A stretch of DNA of 64,000 nt from Oceanospirillum linum (GTDB lineage Bacteria; Pseudomonadota; Gammaproteobacteria; Pseudomonadales; Halomonadaceae), in contig NZ_MTSD02000003.1 of NCBI RefSeq assembly GCF_001995095.2, forward strand, positions 1 to 64,000. The letters run 5' to 3'. Positions 26,027-35,056 of the stretch are shown in pieces (positions within the stretch are counted from its first letter, which is position 1; every line of letters begins with the position of its first letter). The notes below the pieces were generated by a model. It saw only the letters and a list, made by a program, of their open reading frames with translations, was not told the origin of the DNA and did no database searches. The position numbers and the translations under genes were made by a program.

Positions 26027-27114
26027 GACTTTTCTCCCAAACGACCCAGCTGATACTCACCACTCAACACTCGCTGCCACCATTGAGGATTGTCCAGGTA
26101 CCATTGCACAGTTTTACGGATACCTGTTTCAAAGGACTCTTCAGGAACCCAGCCTAACTCACGTTCAATTTTGCCCGCATCAATCGCATAACGCACATCA
26201 TGACCGGGCCGGTCTTTAACGAAGGTGATCAGATCACGATAATGGTCGGCTGGTTTCTCCGGCGCCCATTGCGCATGGGGGTATGTACCCGGTGGCGCCA
26301 GCTCCTGCAGCAGGTCACAAATGACTTCTACAACCTCAAGGTTGCGCTTTTCGTTGTGCCCACCAATATTGTAGGTTTCACCAACTACACCATCCACCGC
26401 CACCTTTACCAGTGCCCGGGCGTGATCTTCAACATAAAGCCAGTCCCGCACCTGATTGCCATCGCCATAAACCGGAAGCGATTTTCCGGATAAAGCATTA
26501 AGGATCATATGGGGGATCAGTTTCTCCGGAAAATGGCAGGGGCCATAGTTATTGGAGCAATTCGTCACCAGCGTTGGCAGGCCATAGGTTCGCTGCCATG
26601 CGCGCACCAGGTGATCAGAGCTGGCCTTAGAGGCTGAGTAAGGCGAACTCGGAGCATAAGGTGTCGTTTCCAGAAAGAGATCATCGGTTCCTTCCAGATC
26701 ACCATAGACCTCGTCCGTTGAAATATGATGGAAACGGAACGCGGCCTTATCAGGCTCACTCAAACCATTCCAGTAACGGCGAGCCGCCTCCAGAAGCGTG
26801 TAAGTCCCTACAATGTTGGTCTGGATAAAGTCCGCCGGCCCATCAATAGAACGATCAACATGGCTTTCTGCCGCCAAATGCATAACATGCGTGGGCTTAA
26901 AGTCTGCAAATAGTGCGTCCAGAGCTTCTGCATCGCAAATATCCGTTTGCGCAAACCGGTAGCGCGGGCTGGAGGCAACACTAGCTACAGAATCTGGGTT
27001 GCCAGCGTATGTCAGCTTGTCGATGCTCATGATCTCATGAGCTGTATTTTCTACCAGGTGGCGAACCACCGCTGAGCCTATGAATCCAGCCCCACCTGTA
27101 ACCATAATTTTCAT
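26023..27114 (-). CDS. rmlB: dTDP-glucose 4,6-dehydratase
   Basis: The 363-residue extended SDR has the NAD site [14 protein letters not shown] at the N-terminus, the catalytic HISTDEVYG segment and the [10 protein letters not shown] Tyr-Lys pair. It converts dTDP-glucose to the 4-keto-6-deoxy sugar. ATG 27114 is chosen; the frame runs up to a TTG at 27129 with no support. It is the first gene of the operon rmlB-rmlA-rmlC-rmlD-GT2-phosphotransferase, whose promoter should be in 27115-27330. Confidence 0.96.
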   Translation of the reverse strand: MKIMVTGGAGFIGSAVVRHLVENTAHEIMSIDKLTYAGNPDSVASVASSPRYRFAQTDICDAEALDALFADFKPTHVMHLAAESHVDRSIDGPADFIQTNIVGTYTLLEAARRYWNGLSEPDKAAFRFHHISTDEVYGDLEGTDDLFLETTPYAPSSPYSASKASSDHLVRAWQRTYGLPTLVTNCSNNYGPCHFPEKLIPHMILNALSGKSLPVYGDGNQVRDWLYVEDHARALVKVAVDGVVGETYNIGGHNEKRNLEVVEVICDLLQELAPPGTYPHAQWAPEKPADHYRDLITFVKDRPGHDVRYAIDAGKIERELGWVPEESFETGIRKTVQWYLDNPQWWQRVLSGEYQLGRLGEKS

Positions 27115-27333
27115 TTCAAATGTACTCAAAACTATTTCAAATTTTGTCTGTTTCTATTGCAGAATCACAAGGTCAAAATAAAAATGCTATTCCAGGTAAA
27201 GACCTCATTTCAATCATGGAACCATAACAGAATGAGACATTCTTAGCAGCCAGTTTGACCATAGAACCACCTACCGGAGTCTCATTCAGATGCCTGCGTC
27301 ACAACTCCATCAAAACCACAGCCATAACCCACA
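27115..27333. other. Promoter region of the rml operon
   Basis: A 219-bp stretch between rmlB (start) and the ampE 3' end. It is AT-rich near rmlB. A loosely repeated ACAACTCCATCAAAAC / ATAATTCCATCAAAAC pair occurs at about 27300-27350, running into the end of ampE. No ops/JUMPstart element is recognisable. Confidence 0.35.
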
Positions 27334-28320
27334 TCATAATTCCATCAAAACGACTGTCACGGCTATGGCAATAACCCACAGAACAGAGCTTCTGCGTAGC
27401 AGGGCTTCCAGCTCCTGCAGCTGTTCATCTTTGTGGGTACTGTCTTCAGCTGATGGCAAGGGGCCACTTTCACAACCTTCAACTTTTTCTCCCAAAGCCC
27501 CCAGAGCAAAATGGGTCAAAAGCATTTCATGGGAGTGCTTTTTATTTAAAAGGCTGCTGATCCATTGATGACTACAATGCACAAAGTGGCCGGTCAGCAT
27601 AAAACTCAGCCCCATCAGTTTTGCCGGTAGCCATTCAAACAGATACTGAACATTTCTGATCCTGCTGGCAGAAATAACTGAAGTTTTCTCTGCAGCGACT
27701 CCGGTCTGCGACTTGTCACAAAACAGTATCATTAATCGGGCCAGTAAAGCACCTTCCGCTCCCAACCACATAAACCAAAACGTAATCAGAAAAAAATCCT
27801 GGAATCTCATATTTATGAGTCGGGAAAAGACCCGCTGATAAAGTTGTTTCTCATCTTTAATATTCTCACCGGGTAAGAGCTCAGAGGCATACTGATAAGC
27901 CCCTTGCAGGTCTTTTTGTCGCCAGGCGATCTGAAAGCGGGTGAACCAGTGATAACTGTCTTTGCGGCCAAGGCTGTAAAGTAAGACCAAAATAGATAAA
28001 ACAAAAGCGGGGAACCCCCAGGCAAACTGCTCCAGAACAGCAAGCACAACACTCAGTCCAACAACAGGCAGAATAACGGAGACAAAGAAAACACCTGTTC
28101 CGGCAAACCAACGGGGGGAAGCGGTATTCGACGGGGTCGGCTCCGTTGTTATGCTGCCCGGCTCTTCACTTTCCGGATCATAAAGATGGCGCGCTTTTGG
28201 CCTGAACAAAGTGACAGCACGGGCCTTAAGCGAAAAAAACCAGTGATCGTGACATTTTTCAGGCATTAAACTAAGAAGCCCCCGTAGCATCAGCACGGTA
28301 ATTAAAACGACAAATTCCAT
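27334..28320 (-). CDS. ampE: AmpE-like inner-membrane protein
   Basis: The 328-residue membrane protein has helices at the N-terminus, about 75-135, 175-200 and the C-terminus. The segments SYHWFTRFQIAWRQKDLQGA and YQRVFSRLINMRFQDFFLIT plus FWFMWLGAEGALLARL are the conserved CobD/CbiB-like AmpE core. In enterobacteria AmpE acts with AmpD in the recycling/beta-lactamase sensing pathway, with an ill-defined role. ATG 28320 has GGGGAGG upstream. It follows ampD by 74 bp on the same strand. Confidence 0.88.
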   Translation of the reverse strand: MEFVVLITVLMLRGLLSLMPEKCHDHWFFSLKARAVTLFRPKARHLYDPESEEPGSITTEPTPSNTASPRWFAGTGVFFVSVILPVVGLSVVLAVLEQFAWGFPAFVLSILVLLYSLGRKDSYHWFTRFQIAWRQKDLQGAYQYASELLPGENIKDEKQLYQRVFSRLINMRFQDFFLITFWFMWLGAEGALLARLMILFCDKSQTGVAAEKTSVISASRIRNVQYLFEWLPAKLMGLSFMLTGHFVHCSHQWISSLLNKKHSHEMLLTHFALGALGEKVEGCESGPLPSAEDSTHKDEQLQELEALLRRSSVLWVIAIAVTVVLMEL

Positions 28321-28394
28321 GAGTAAACCTCCCCTGTCTGTAATATGACTTAATTAACTGAATTCTCAGATCTGATTATCTTCATTGTTGTGAC

Positions 28395-28982
28395 TTAGAT
28401 ACCTTTGAGCTGGCTTCGGTATCTGGCCCAATCAAAAGCCTGACCGGGGTCTGTTTTTCGTCCCGGGGCAATTTCACTGTGGCCTGCGATATTATCAGTC
28501 GTTATTTTTGGATAATACTGTCTGATCTCTCCGGTGACCTGGGCAAGGGCTGCATACTGTTCATCGGTATAGGGGCAAGTGTCAGTGCCTTCCAGTTCAA
28601 TACCAATCGAAAAATCATTGCAGTTTTTACGCCCCCGAAACGAAGATTGCCCCGCATGCCAGGCGCGCTGGTTCAAAGGTACAAACTGAATTAATGAGCC
28701 ATCACGCCTTACCAATAAGTGAGCAGAAACTTCTATACCCTCTATTTCTTTAAAAAACGGATGGTACGAGTGGTCCAGACAGTTGGTAAAGAATTGCTCG
28801 ATATAATTCCCGGAAAACTCCCCTGGCGGCAGACTAATATTATGAATCACCAGAAGTTCCACATCGACACCTTCAGGTCGCTGATTAAAGTTAGGTGAAG
28901 GGTTCCGGGCGACACCAGCCAACCAGACATCCTCCTGGTCAGCACAGGGTAAAACCGCCGGGGGCTGTAAGTCATGGTGCAT
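28395..28982 (-). CDS. ampD: 1,6-anhydro-N-acetylmuramyl-L-alanine amidase
   Basis: The 195-residue zinc amidase_2 enzyme has metal ligands in ELLVIHNISLPPGEFSGNY (His) and GHSEIAPGRKTDPGQAFDW (His, Asp), and the WHAGQSSFRGRKNCNDFSIG core with IELEGTD. It removes the peptide from anhydro-muropeptides in the cytoplasm during cell-wall recycling. The divergent arrangement with nadC and linkage to ampE is the classical gammaproteobacterial order. Confidence 0.95.
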   Translation of the reverse strand: MHHDLQPPAVLPCADQEDVWLAGVARNPSPNFNQRPEGVDVELLVIHNISLPPGEFSGNYIEQFFTNCLDHSYHPFFKEIEGIEVSAHLLVRRDGSLIQFVPLNQRAWHAGQSSFRGRKNCNDFSIGIELEGTDTCPYTDEQYAALAQVTGEIRQYYPKITTDNIAGHSEIAPGRKTDPGQAFDWARYRSQLKGI

Positions 28983-29132
28983 AGTGTTAGCTCATCCCGA
29001 TCAGAGTCGTTGTTCGTTCAGGTTTGTAACAGGCAGTCTACCTTATCTTTCTTTATCACTGTTATCCGGGATTGGGATAAATAGTGGCCGATGCTGCCTT
29101 GCTGTTTTTATTGCCGTTTGTCTTTATAATAG

Positions 29133-30014
<882 letters not shown>

Positions 30015-30041
30015 GGCTGCCTGAAAGTTCTGTATTCTGTA

Positions 30042-30078
30042 GAGCGTGATAAGCACCAAACACCGTTTTATCACGCTC
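30042..30078. terminator. Hairpin between nadC and the LysE-type gene (possible bidirectional terminator)
   Basis: A perfect 11-bp stem GAGCGTGATAA / TTATCACGCTC with a 15-nt loop lies between two converging genes. No clear T run follows in either direction, so it may act as an mRNA end structure. Confidence 0.45.
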
Positions 30079-30113
30079 GACATTATCGACTGCTGCCTCA
30101 TCCGCAAAAGTGG

Positions 30114-30737
30114 TTACCCGCGGCTGTAGGATGCCAATGCCGTTCCGGCTGCCATAAACATGCCGCCAAAGACACGGTTCTGGGATTTCTGATGCTTAGG
30201 GTCTTTAAACCAGACACTGAGCTTAGAAGCCAGAGAGGCATAGCCCACCATCACCAGTATATCGACGATAATCAGGGTTCCCCCCATAATCAGAAATTGT
30301 GGTAGCTGAGGAGCATCCGCCACAATAAACTGCGGAAACAGAGCGACCAGAAACACCGTTGCCTTAGGGTTAATCAGGTTTACAAATGCCGCCTGCCAGA
30401 AGCGCCGCCGACCACTTTCAACATCCTGCTGTTGTTGCGCTTCGAGCGATAGCGGCTCCTGCCGCCACTTCTGATACCCGAGCCAAACCAGATACGCAGC
30501 CCCCAGCCACTTGACCAAACCGAAAGCGATCTCAGAGGATGCCAGAAGCGCGCCCAGGCCAACGCCAACAATAATCACCTGAGCACCATAACCGAGCTGT
30601 AATCCAAGAATAGCAGGCATGCTTTTACGCACACCATACCGAAGGCCATTGCTCATAGTATTCACAGCACCAGCACCGGGAGAGACACTGATCAGAACCG
30701 AGGCCAGAAGAAAAGCCAGAAAAAACTCAAAACTCAT
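30114..30737 (-). CDS. LysE/RhtB-family amino-acid exporter
   Basis: The 207-residue inner-membrane protein has about six helices and the family signature near the start (SVSPGAGAVNTMSNGLRYG, corresponding to the PGP region) and INPKATVFLVALFPQF. It would export an amino acid or derivative by proton antiport; the substrate is not predictable. ATG 30737 has AGGAT upstream. It stands alone, converging with nadC. Confidence 0.88.
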   Translation of the reverse strand: MSFEFFLAFLLASVLISVSPGAGAVNTMSNGLRYGVRKSMPAILGLQLGYGAQVIIVGVGLGALLASSEIAFGLVKWLGAAYLVWLGYQKWRQEPLSLEAQQQQDVESGRRRFWQAAFVNLINPKATVFLVALFPQFIVADAPQLPQFLIMGGTLIIVDILVMVGYASLASKLSVWFKDPKHQKSQNRVFGGMFMAAGTALASYSRG

Positions 30738-30771
30738 AAAGATCCTAGATAGCCATTGCGGGATAATTTAC

Positions 30772-31296
30772 TCAGGCATCTGCCGATGTTGTTAGCGGCT
30801 CTTCAAGTGATGCCAGATAAGCATCTGCCTCTTCCAGCTGATGTTCATTAAAGACTTTAATACCCGCCTCTTCCAGTGCAGCAGCTGTAACCCCCTGCCC
30901 ATCACGAAGTTGCTTACTGAACTCGCCACTGTAGATCTGCTGATTACCGCAGGAAGGGCTATTGGCTTTCAGAAGCGCAATCGCAACGTCTTCCTTCAGT
31001 GCCAGTTCCTGTGTTCTACGGGCACCCCGCACAAAATACTGACTGACATTATGCCCCTGTCGGGTAATTACTTTTCCCTCTTCATGGAAAATATCTTTAC
31101 CATCAAAACCTGCCTGTATCTCTGCTGCAGGTCGGGGAACCAGCAGGCCGCCAAGGGTTTCGGGGCAAACAGAGACAAGACGTTCTTCCTGCTGCCATTG
31201 CTCCAGAATGGGATGAGCGACCGGACGGGAGGAGCCGTCATAACGCACACGCTCGCCAAGCAGACAGGCACTAACAAGTACTTTATTGCGGGTCAT
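30772..31296 (-). CDS. DUF523 family protein
   Basis: The 174-residue protein starts VLVSACLLGERVRYDGSSRP and contains VCPETLGGLLVPRPAAEI and ALLKANSPSCGNQQIYSGEF, the cysteine-containing blocks that define DUF523. Function is not established; the conserved cysteines suggest a metal or redox role. ATG 31296 has a GGAAG site. The LysE-type gene follows 34 bp downstream on the same strand, so the two may be co-transcribed. Confidence 0.9.
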   Translation of the reverse strand: MTRNKVLVSACLLGERVRYDGSSRPVAHPILEQWQQEERLVSVCPETLGGLLVPRPAAEIQAGFDGKDIFHEEGKVITRQGHNVSQYFVRGARRTQELALKEDVAIALLKANSPSCGNQQIYSGEFSKQLRDGQGVTAAALEEAGIKVFNEHQLEEADAYLASLEEPLTTSADA

Positions 31297-31444
31297 TTTT
31301 TCTTCCAGCTTCTAAAAAAAGCAGTCTAGCAGGCTTTATTCTCTTGGGAAACTGCGGAGCCAATGAGGTGACTTATCTTACTCAGTGTCATTTGGGTTAA
31401 AATTAATTGATTGTCGGCTTGTTACTGCTTCTGAGGATATCTCT

Positions 31445-32164
31445 TTGCTTAAGACTTTATCGCTTGCACCCATTGGTGTTGTTCACTCCTGTTATAAGGA
31501 GAAATTTGGCATCCCCCGTCAACCGGGTCTGGCTCCGGCATCAACAGGCGCTATCCGACTTCTGCCACCTTATAACCTGCCGGACGCAGTTAGGGGGTTG
31601 GAGGGCAATACACACATCTGGATACAGTTTGTTTTTCATCAATGTCTGAGGGATGAGTGGAAACCCACCGTGCGCCCTCCTCGCCTCGGAGGCAATGAGC
31701 GTCTGGGGGTTTTTGCAACCCGGGCTACATTCCGCCCTAATCCACTGGGTTTATCCGTGGTCAGGCTGGAAGGGATCGCGTGCACCGGAAAGGAGGTACT
31801 TATCCACATCAGCGGACTGGATCTGGTGGAAGGCACACCGGTACTGGATATAAAACCCTATATCCCCTATGTGGATAAAGTAGACGATGCCAGGAGTGCA
31901 TTTGCCCCGGATGCACCGGTGAGCCACCCTGTCTTCTGGACACCGGAAGGTAAAGCCGCACTGAATGCCTATGAACAGCAGCATGGTGCGATAGAATCCC
32001 TGATCGAGCAGGTGCTGCAGCAGGATCCACGCCCGGCATACCGCCATGGCAAAACTGACGGAAAAACCTACGGGATACGCCTGATGCAGGCAGATGTCAG
32101 GTTTCAGATCCGGGAGGGAGACAAGGGTGTACTTACGGTCTGGGTAGTGAATGTGGCATTTTAG
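31445..32164 (+). CDS. trmO: tRNA (t6A37) N6-methyltransferase TrmO
   Basis: The 239-residue protein has the TrmO beta-barrel domain: LAPIGVVHSCYKEKFGIPRQ at the N-terminus, then the LEGNTHIWIQFVFHQC block, ATRATFRPNPLGLSVVRLEG and LDLVEGTPVLDIKPYIPYVD. It methylates t6A37 of tRNA-Thr using SAM. Start: the frame is open to a GTG at 31385, but a TTG at 31445 has TGAGGA seven bases upstream and gives the normal family length (E. coli 235), so I choose it. Confidence 0.85.
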   Translation: MLKTLSLAPIGVVHSCYKEKFGIPRQPGLAPASTGAIRLLPPYNLPDAVRGLEGNTHIWIQFVFHQCLRDEWKPTVRPPRLGGNERLGVFATRATFRPNPLGLSVVRLEGIACTGKEVLIHISGLDLVEGTPVLDIKPYIPYVDKVDDARSAFAPDAPVSHPVFWTPEGKAALNAYEQQHGAIESLIEQVLQQDPRPAYRHGKTDGKTYGIRLMQADVRFQIREGDKGVLTVWVVNVAF

Positions 32165-32253
32165 CGGGCCTGGTTCTGACAATGACGCCCCCTGTTCACA
32201 GGTACACAGACGCTTATGCCGTCCGATACAGAGCAGATATTTTCAGGCAAAAA

Positions 32254-32279
32254 AATACCCGCCAGGATAAGCGGGTATT
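32254..32279 (-). terminator. Rho-independent terminator of the cold-shock gene
   Basis: A 9-bp perfect stem (AATACCCGC / GCGGGTATT on the plus strand) with an 8-nt loop. Read on the minus strand it ends in a run of seven T. It also faces the trmO 3' end and may serve both. Confidence 0.85.
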
Positions 32280-32302
32280 CAGGTCAAACGAAGCTGTAAT
32301 CA

Positions 32303-32512
32303 TTAAACTACAGTTACGTTCTCAGCCTGAGGGCCTTTCTGGCCTTGAGTTACTTCAAAAGTAACCTGCTGACCTTCTTCAAGGCTACGACGGCCAGTAC
32401 CGTTAATGGCGCGGAAATGTACGAATACATCGCTGTCGCCTTCACGAGAAATAAAGCCAAAACCTTTTTCGTCGTTAAACCATTTAACAGTACCAGTAAT
32501 TAAACCTGACAT
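32303..32512 (-). CDS. Cold-shock protein (CspA family)
   Basis: A 69-residue single-domain CSD protein with RNP1 KGFGFISR and RNP2 VFVHF. ATG 32512 is preceded by AGAGGA; the frame extends upstream but only through leader sequence. It binds single-stranded RNA/DNA. The start region [20 protein letters not shown] is the usual Csp N-terminus. Confidence 0.95.
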   Translation of the reverse strand: MSGLITGTVKWFNDEKGFGFISREGDSDVFVHFRAINGTGRRSLEEGQQVTFEVTQGQKGPQAENVTVV

Positions 32513-32930
32513 AACGTCCTCTTTACTCTTGCTTGCGCCCGGACTCACCGGGAAAAAAATCTTACATGGTTCATCCAAAGGACGTTCCATCATTGCCTCT
32601 GCAACTCAAGCTGCAGTATCTCTATTAGAGCATGACTTTATGGCTTTACAACAACTTTTTGCAGTTTTTATAAAAAAAATGTCAGAGCACTGTAGCGCCT
32701 GAAGATAGCAGGACACTGTAACGTCTGAAGACAGCATATCAGTACACCGGCAAACAAATCATGCCCGAGGGGAGTTATACCTGCTCCCACAGTCACACCT
32801 GAGAAAGAAAATTCTGATTTATCAATCAGTTTGCGTGTTTAAACACTGGCGAATCTGATCCAGCTTTTGTACAATTCCGACCACTTAAGTTTTACGGCTC
32901 CGTTTCTGTTAAAAGCGCCGGATAACTTTA
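32513..32930. other. Cold-shock gene leader and intergenic region with a 26-bp duplication
   Basis: No gene. The part next to the Csp start probably holds its promoter and 5' leader. At 32688-32738 a 26-bp unit beginning CACTGTA is tandemly duplicated with about three differences in the first 24 positions (CACTGTAGCGCCTGAAGA versus CACTGTAACGTCTGAAGA). The promoter of the downstream tRNA should lie in 32840-32930. Confidence 0.5.
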
Positions 32931-33007
32931 GGGCCTGTAGCTCAGTTGGTTAGAGCACACGACTCATAATCGTTAGGTCCTCGGTTCAAGTCCGAGCAGG
33001 CCCACCA
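32931..33007 (+). tRNA. tRNA with CAU anticodon, probably tRNA-Ile2 (lysidine type)
   Basis: The 77-nt cloverleaf has acceptor GGGCCTG / CAGGCCC, D arm AGCTCAGTTGGTTAGAGC, anticodon loop CTCATAA within ACGACTCATAATCGT, T arm TCGGTTCAAGTCCGA and encoded CCA. The CAU anticodon could be Met or Ile2. The anticodon arm CGACTCATAATCG and GC-rich acceptor resemble ileX rather than elongator Met, so I favour tRNA-Ile(CAU). Confidence 0.9.
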
Positions 33008-33016
33008 TTGAATACC

Positions 33017-33047
33017 AAAACCCAGCAGTCACCCTGCTGGGTTTTTT
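33017..33047 (+). terminator. Rho-independent terminator of the CAU tRNA
   Basis: A 12-bp stem AAAACCCAGCAG / CTGCTGGGTTTT with a 5-nt loop followed by TT and TATT, 10 bp after the tRNA. Confidence 0.9.
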
Positions 33048-33235
33048 ATTGCCTGCTATTTCTTTATCGTCTTGCTCTCAGTCTTACAGTCTTATCGGCA
33101 CATTGGGACTCATCAGCTGCCGTCAGGCTATTGACATAGCGACACCATAATATTAGAAATCTCTTATAAGATCTCAAAATTGACCTGGGGCTCTACCTGA
33201 AAACCCGCATATTTAATCTGAAAAAGGAACATTCC

Positions 33236-33679
33236 ATGTCAGAACATCGCGCCCAACTTAACTGGCAGCGTAAAGCACACCCGGAAGACAACAGCACTTT
33301 CTGCCGGAATCACACTCTTGTATTGAATGGTGAGCAAACCATCAACGCCTCTTCAGCCGCTGGTTTTATGGGAGATGCTCAATGCTCCGACCCGGAGCAG
33401 ATGCTGGTAGCGGCTGTTTCCAGCTGCCATATGCTGACCTTTCTGGCCATTGCGGATATTAAGGGTTTTAAAGTTGAACGCTATCAGGATGATGCCGTTG
33501 GTTTTCTGACCAAAGCAGAGCGTGGAAAAGTGGTCAGCCGGATTGAGCTGCACCCTTCGATCACTTTTGGTGGTGATAAGCAGCCAACAGAAGCTGAGCT
33601 GGACAGGCTGCATGACGGAGCCCATAAAAACTGCTTTATTGCCAATTCAATTAAGGCTGAGGTCGAAGTTATTAAATAA
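33236..33679 (+). CDS. OsmC family peroxiredoxin-like protein
   Basis: The 147-residue protein carries the two OsmC cysteines: SSCHMLTFLAIAD (first) and HKNCFIANSIK (second), with DPEQMLVAAV before the first. Such proteins reduce organic hydroperoxides. ATG 33236 has AAGGA upstream. The stop codon lies inside a 23-bp tandem duplication (33671-33716). Confidence 0.9.
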   Translation: MSEHRAQLNWQRKAHPEDNSTFCRNHTLVLNGEQTINASSAAGFMGDAQCSDPEQMLVAAVSSCHMLTFLAIADIKGFKVERYQDDAVGFLTKAERGKVVSRIELHPSITFGGDKQPTEAELDRLHDGAHKNCFIANSIKAEVEVIK

Positions 33680-33716
33680 GGCGTACGCACTGTATTAAAT
33701 AAGGTGTACGCACCGG
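33671..33716. repeat. 23-bp tandem duplication spanning the osmC stop codon
   Basis: Unit 1 ATTAAATAAGGCGTACGCAC plus TGT and unit 2 ATTAAATAAGGTGTACGCAC plus CGG. The first unit includes the OsmC stop codon, the second lies just outside. It resembles the 19-bp triplication across the fdxA stop at 62250. Confidence 0.8.
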
Positions 33717-33722
33717 GAGGGG

Positions 33723-34289
33723 CTACAAATGCCCCTCAATACGAACCGGGTACAGGGTATAGATCCGAAAAAAGTCCTGCAGCTGGAACCCTCTCAGCAA
33801 ACCTTCGCTATAACGTATCCTGCGGTTTCGTGTGAGGCTGAACCCCCGGTAAGACAGCAGAGCAAGACACTCAGGACAGACCGTCAGACTACGGCGTTTG
33901 TGCTCATTTCCCGGCACTGGAAAAGGTGATGACAGACAGGTTGTTGCCACCAGAGGCTCGCGATGACGCGCCTGTAAAACACTGCAACCGGCAACATGAA
34001 AATGCTCTTTTTTTCTCTTGGAGGCCGGTTTACCCTCTGCTTTTTGCACAACACCCTCATCAGCAAATAACACAACAACCCTGCCATTTTTAATCGCTAA
34101 TGTCTGATCCGGTAAAACCCGGATACTGTCGTAGGTTGTTTGAATACCCTGATTTTCCAGCCTGGAACGCTCCTGACCGGTAAGGTGCTTACTGGCGTCA
34201 AACAAAACAAAATGCCCCGGCCTGCGGGCGTTCATCTGACGGCGCAGAGAAAGCATTCCCTCATGCTGATTAAAATCCGGCAATCTCAC
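33723..34289 (-). CDS. Uncharacterised Cys/His protein downstream of zorAB-like genes
   Basis: The 188-residue product starts at GTG 34289 (ATG 34256 is an alternative with a poorly spaced GAGGGA). No named domain is certain. The middle has FHVAGCSVL and LTVCPECLALLSYRGFS, i.e. His, Cys and a CxxC that could bind zinc; the end reads FQLQDFFRIYTLYP. From memory, this HxxxC ... CxxCL ... LNYKGY-like ... FFxxY pattern precedes an HNH nuclease domain in some bacterial proteins; here the frame stops before any HNH. It follows zorB by 32 bp, so it is probably the third gene of that operon. It could be a truncated or divergent effector. Function unknown. Confidence 0.7.
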   Translation of the reverse strand: MRLPDFNQHEGMLSLRRQMNARRPGHFVLFDASKHLTGQERSRLENQGIQTTYDSIRVLPDQTLAIKNGRVVVLFADEGVVQKAEGKPASKRKKEHFHVAGCSVLQARHREPLVATTCLSSPFPVPGNEHKRRSLTVCPECLALLSYRGFSLTRNRRIRYSEGLLRGFQLQDFFRIYTLYPVRIEGHL

Positions 34290-34321
34290 TGTTTAACCTG
34301 TACATTCATTGGACAACGGCA

Positions 34322-35056
34322 TCATTTATCCAGAGCATCTTTCAGAATCTCACGAATCCGGGCGTCCGCATCGGTTCGCAGACGGAATTCAACACGCCGG
34401 GATCGCTCGCTGTTCTCCTGGCCACCGGCATCGACCACCAACTTAGATGAAGAAAGCCCATTGGCGGTCAGGTGTCCCTTCAACCACTCTTTCTGGTAGC
34501 TCACTTCCGGTAGAGAAAGCACATAACCCAGCGCCGAACGGGTACGGGCCTGAGACAGACGCATATTGTTAATATAAGCCTCATCGACACTACGGGCATT
34601 GGTCCAGTCACTGGAGGTATGCCCTTCGATACGAACTTCAGAAATATCATAACGGTACTTATCTGAAGTAATAATCCGGGCGTAACGGGGGAAAAAATCA
34701 GCCAGAATTTCCTCAAACTCCGGTTGAAGTGATGACTTACCCAGATCAAACATCACATCCGTATTATAAAATTGAAGACTCAGATCTTCGGCTTTCAGTT
34801 CCGCCCCCCAACGGGGCAGATCATCTTTAAACTCGTTATACAGATCCTGATACAGCTGTTCCCTCAGATCCTGATATAGCAGCGCCACTTGCTTAATTTT
34901 TTCCGTTTCCCGCTCAAGAATTACCATATACGCCACAGCAACCAACAGGAAAACCATCATCAGCCCCGCCATAAGGTCACTGACGGCAACCCAGTGCGCA
35001 CCCTCTTCAGCGGTCAGGCTTTCTTCTTCATCCTGTTGCGGGCCCAGTTGATTCAC
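34322..35056 (-). CDS. zorB: ZorB-like OmpA/MotB-domain stator protein
   Basis: The 244-residue protein has one membrane helix at about 28-47 with an Asp at its start (WVAVSDLMAGLMMVFLLVAV), matching the proton-channel Asp of MotB/ZorB. A linker follows, then an OmpA-like peptidoglycan-binding domain (VRIEGHTSSD, NMRLSQARTRSALGYVLSLP, RSRRVEFRLR). GTG 35056 has GGAAGGA upstream and overlaps the zorA stop by 4 bp. With ZorA it should form an ion-driven membrane motor. The zorB name is given because of the ZorA-type partner; a general MotB-like function is the alternative. Confidence 0.78.
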   Translation of the reverse strand: MNQLGPQQDEEESLTAEEGAHWVAVSDLMAGLMMVFLLVAVAYMVILERETEKIKQVALLYQDLREQLYQDLYNEFKDDLPRWGAELKAEDLSLQFYNTDVMFDLGKSSLQPEFEEILADFFPRYARIITSDKYRYDISEVRIEGHTSSDWTNARSVDEAYINNMRLSQARTRSALGYVLSLPEVSYQKEWLKGHLTANGLSSSKLVVDAGGQENSERSRRVEFRLRTDADARIREILKDALDK

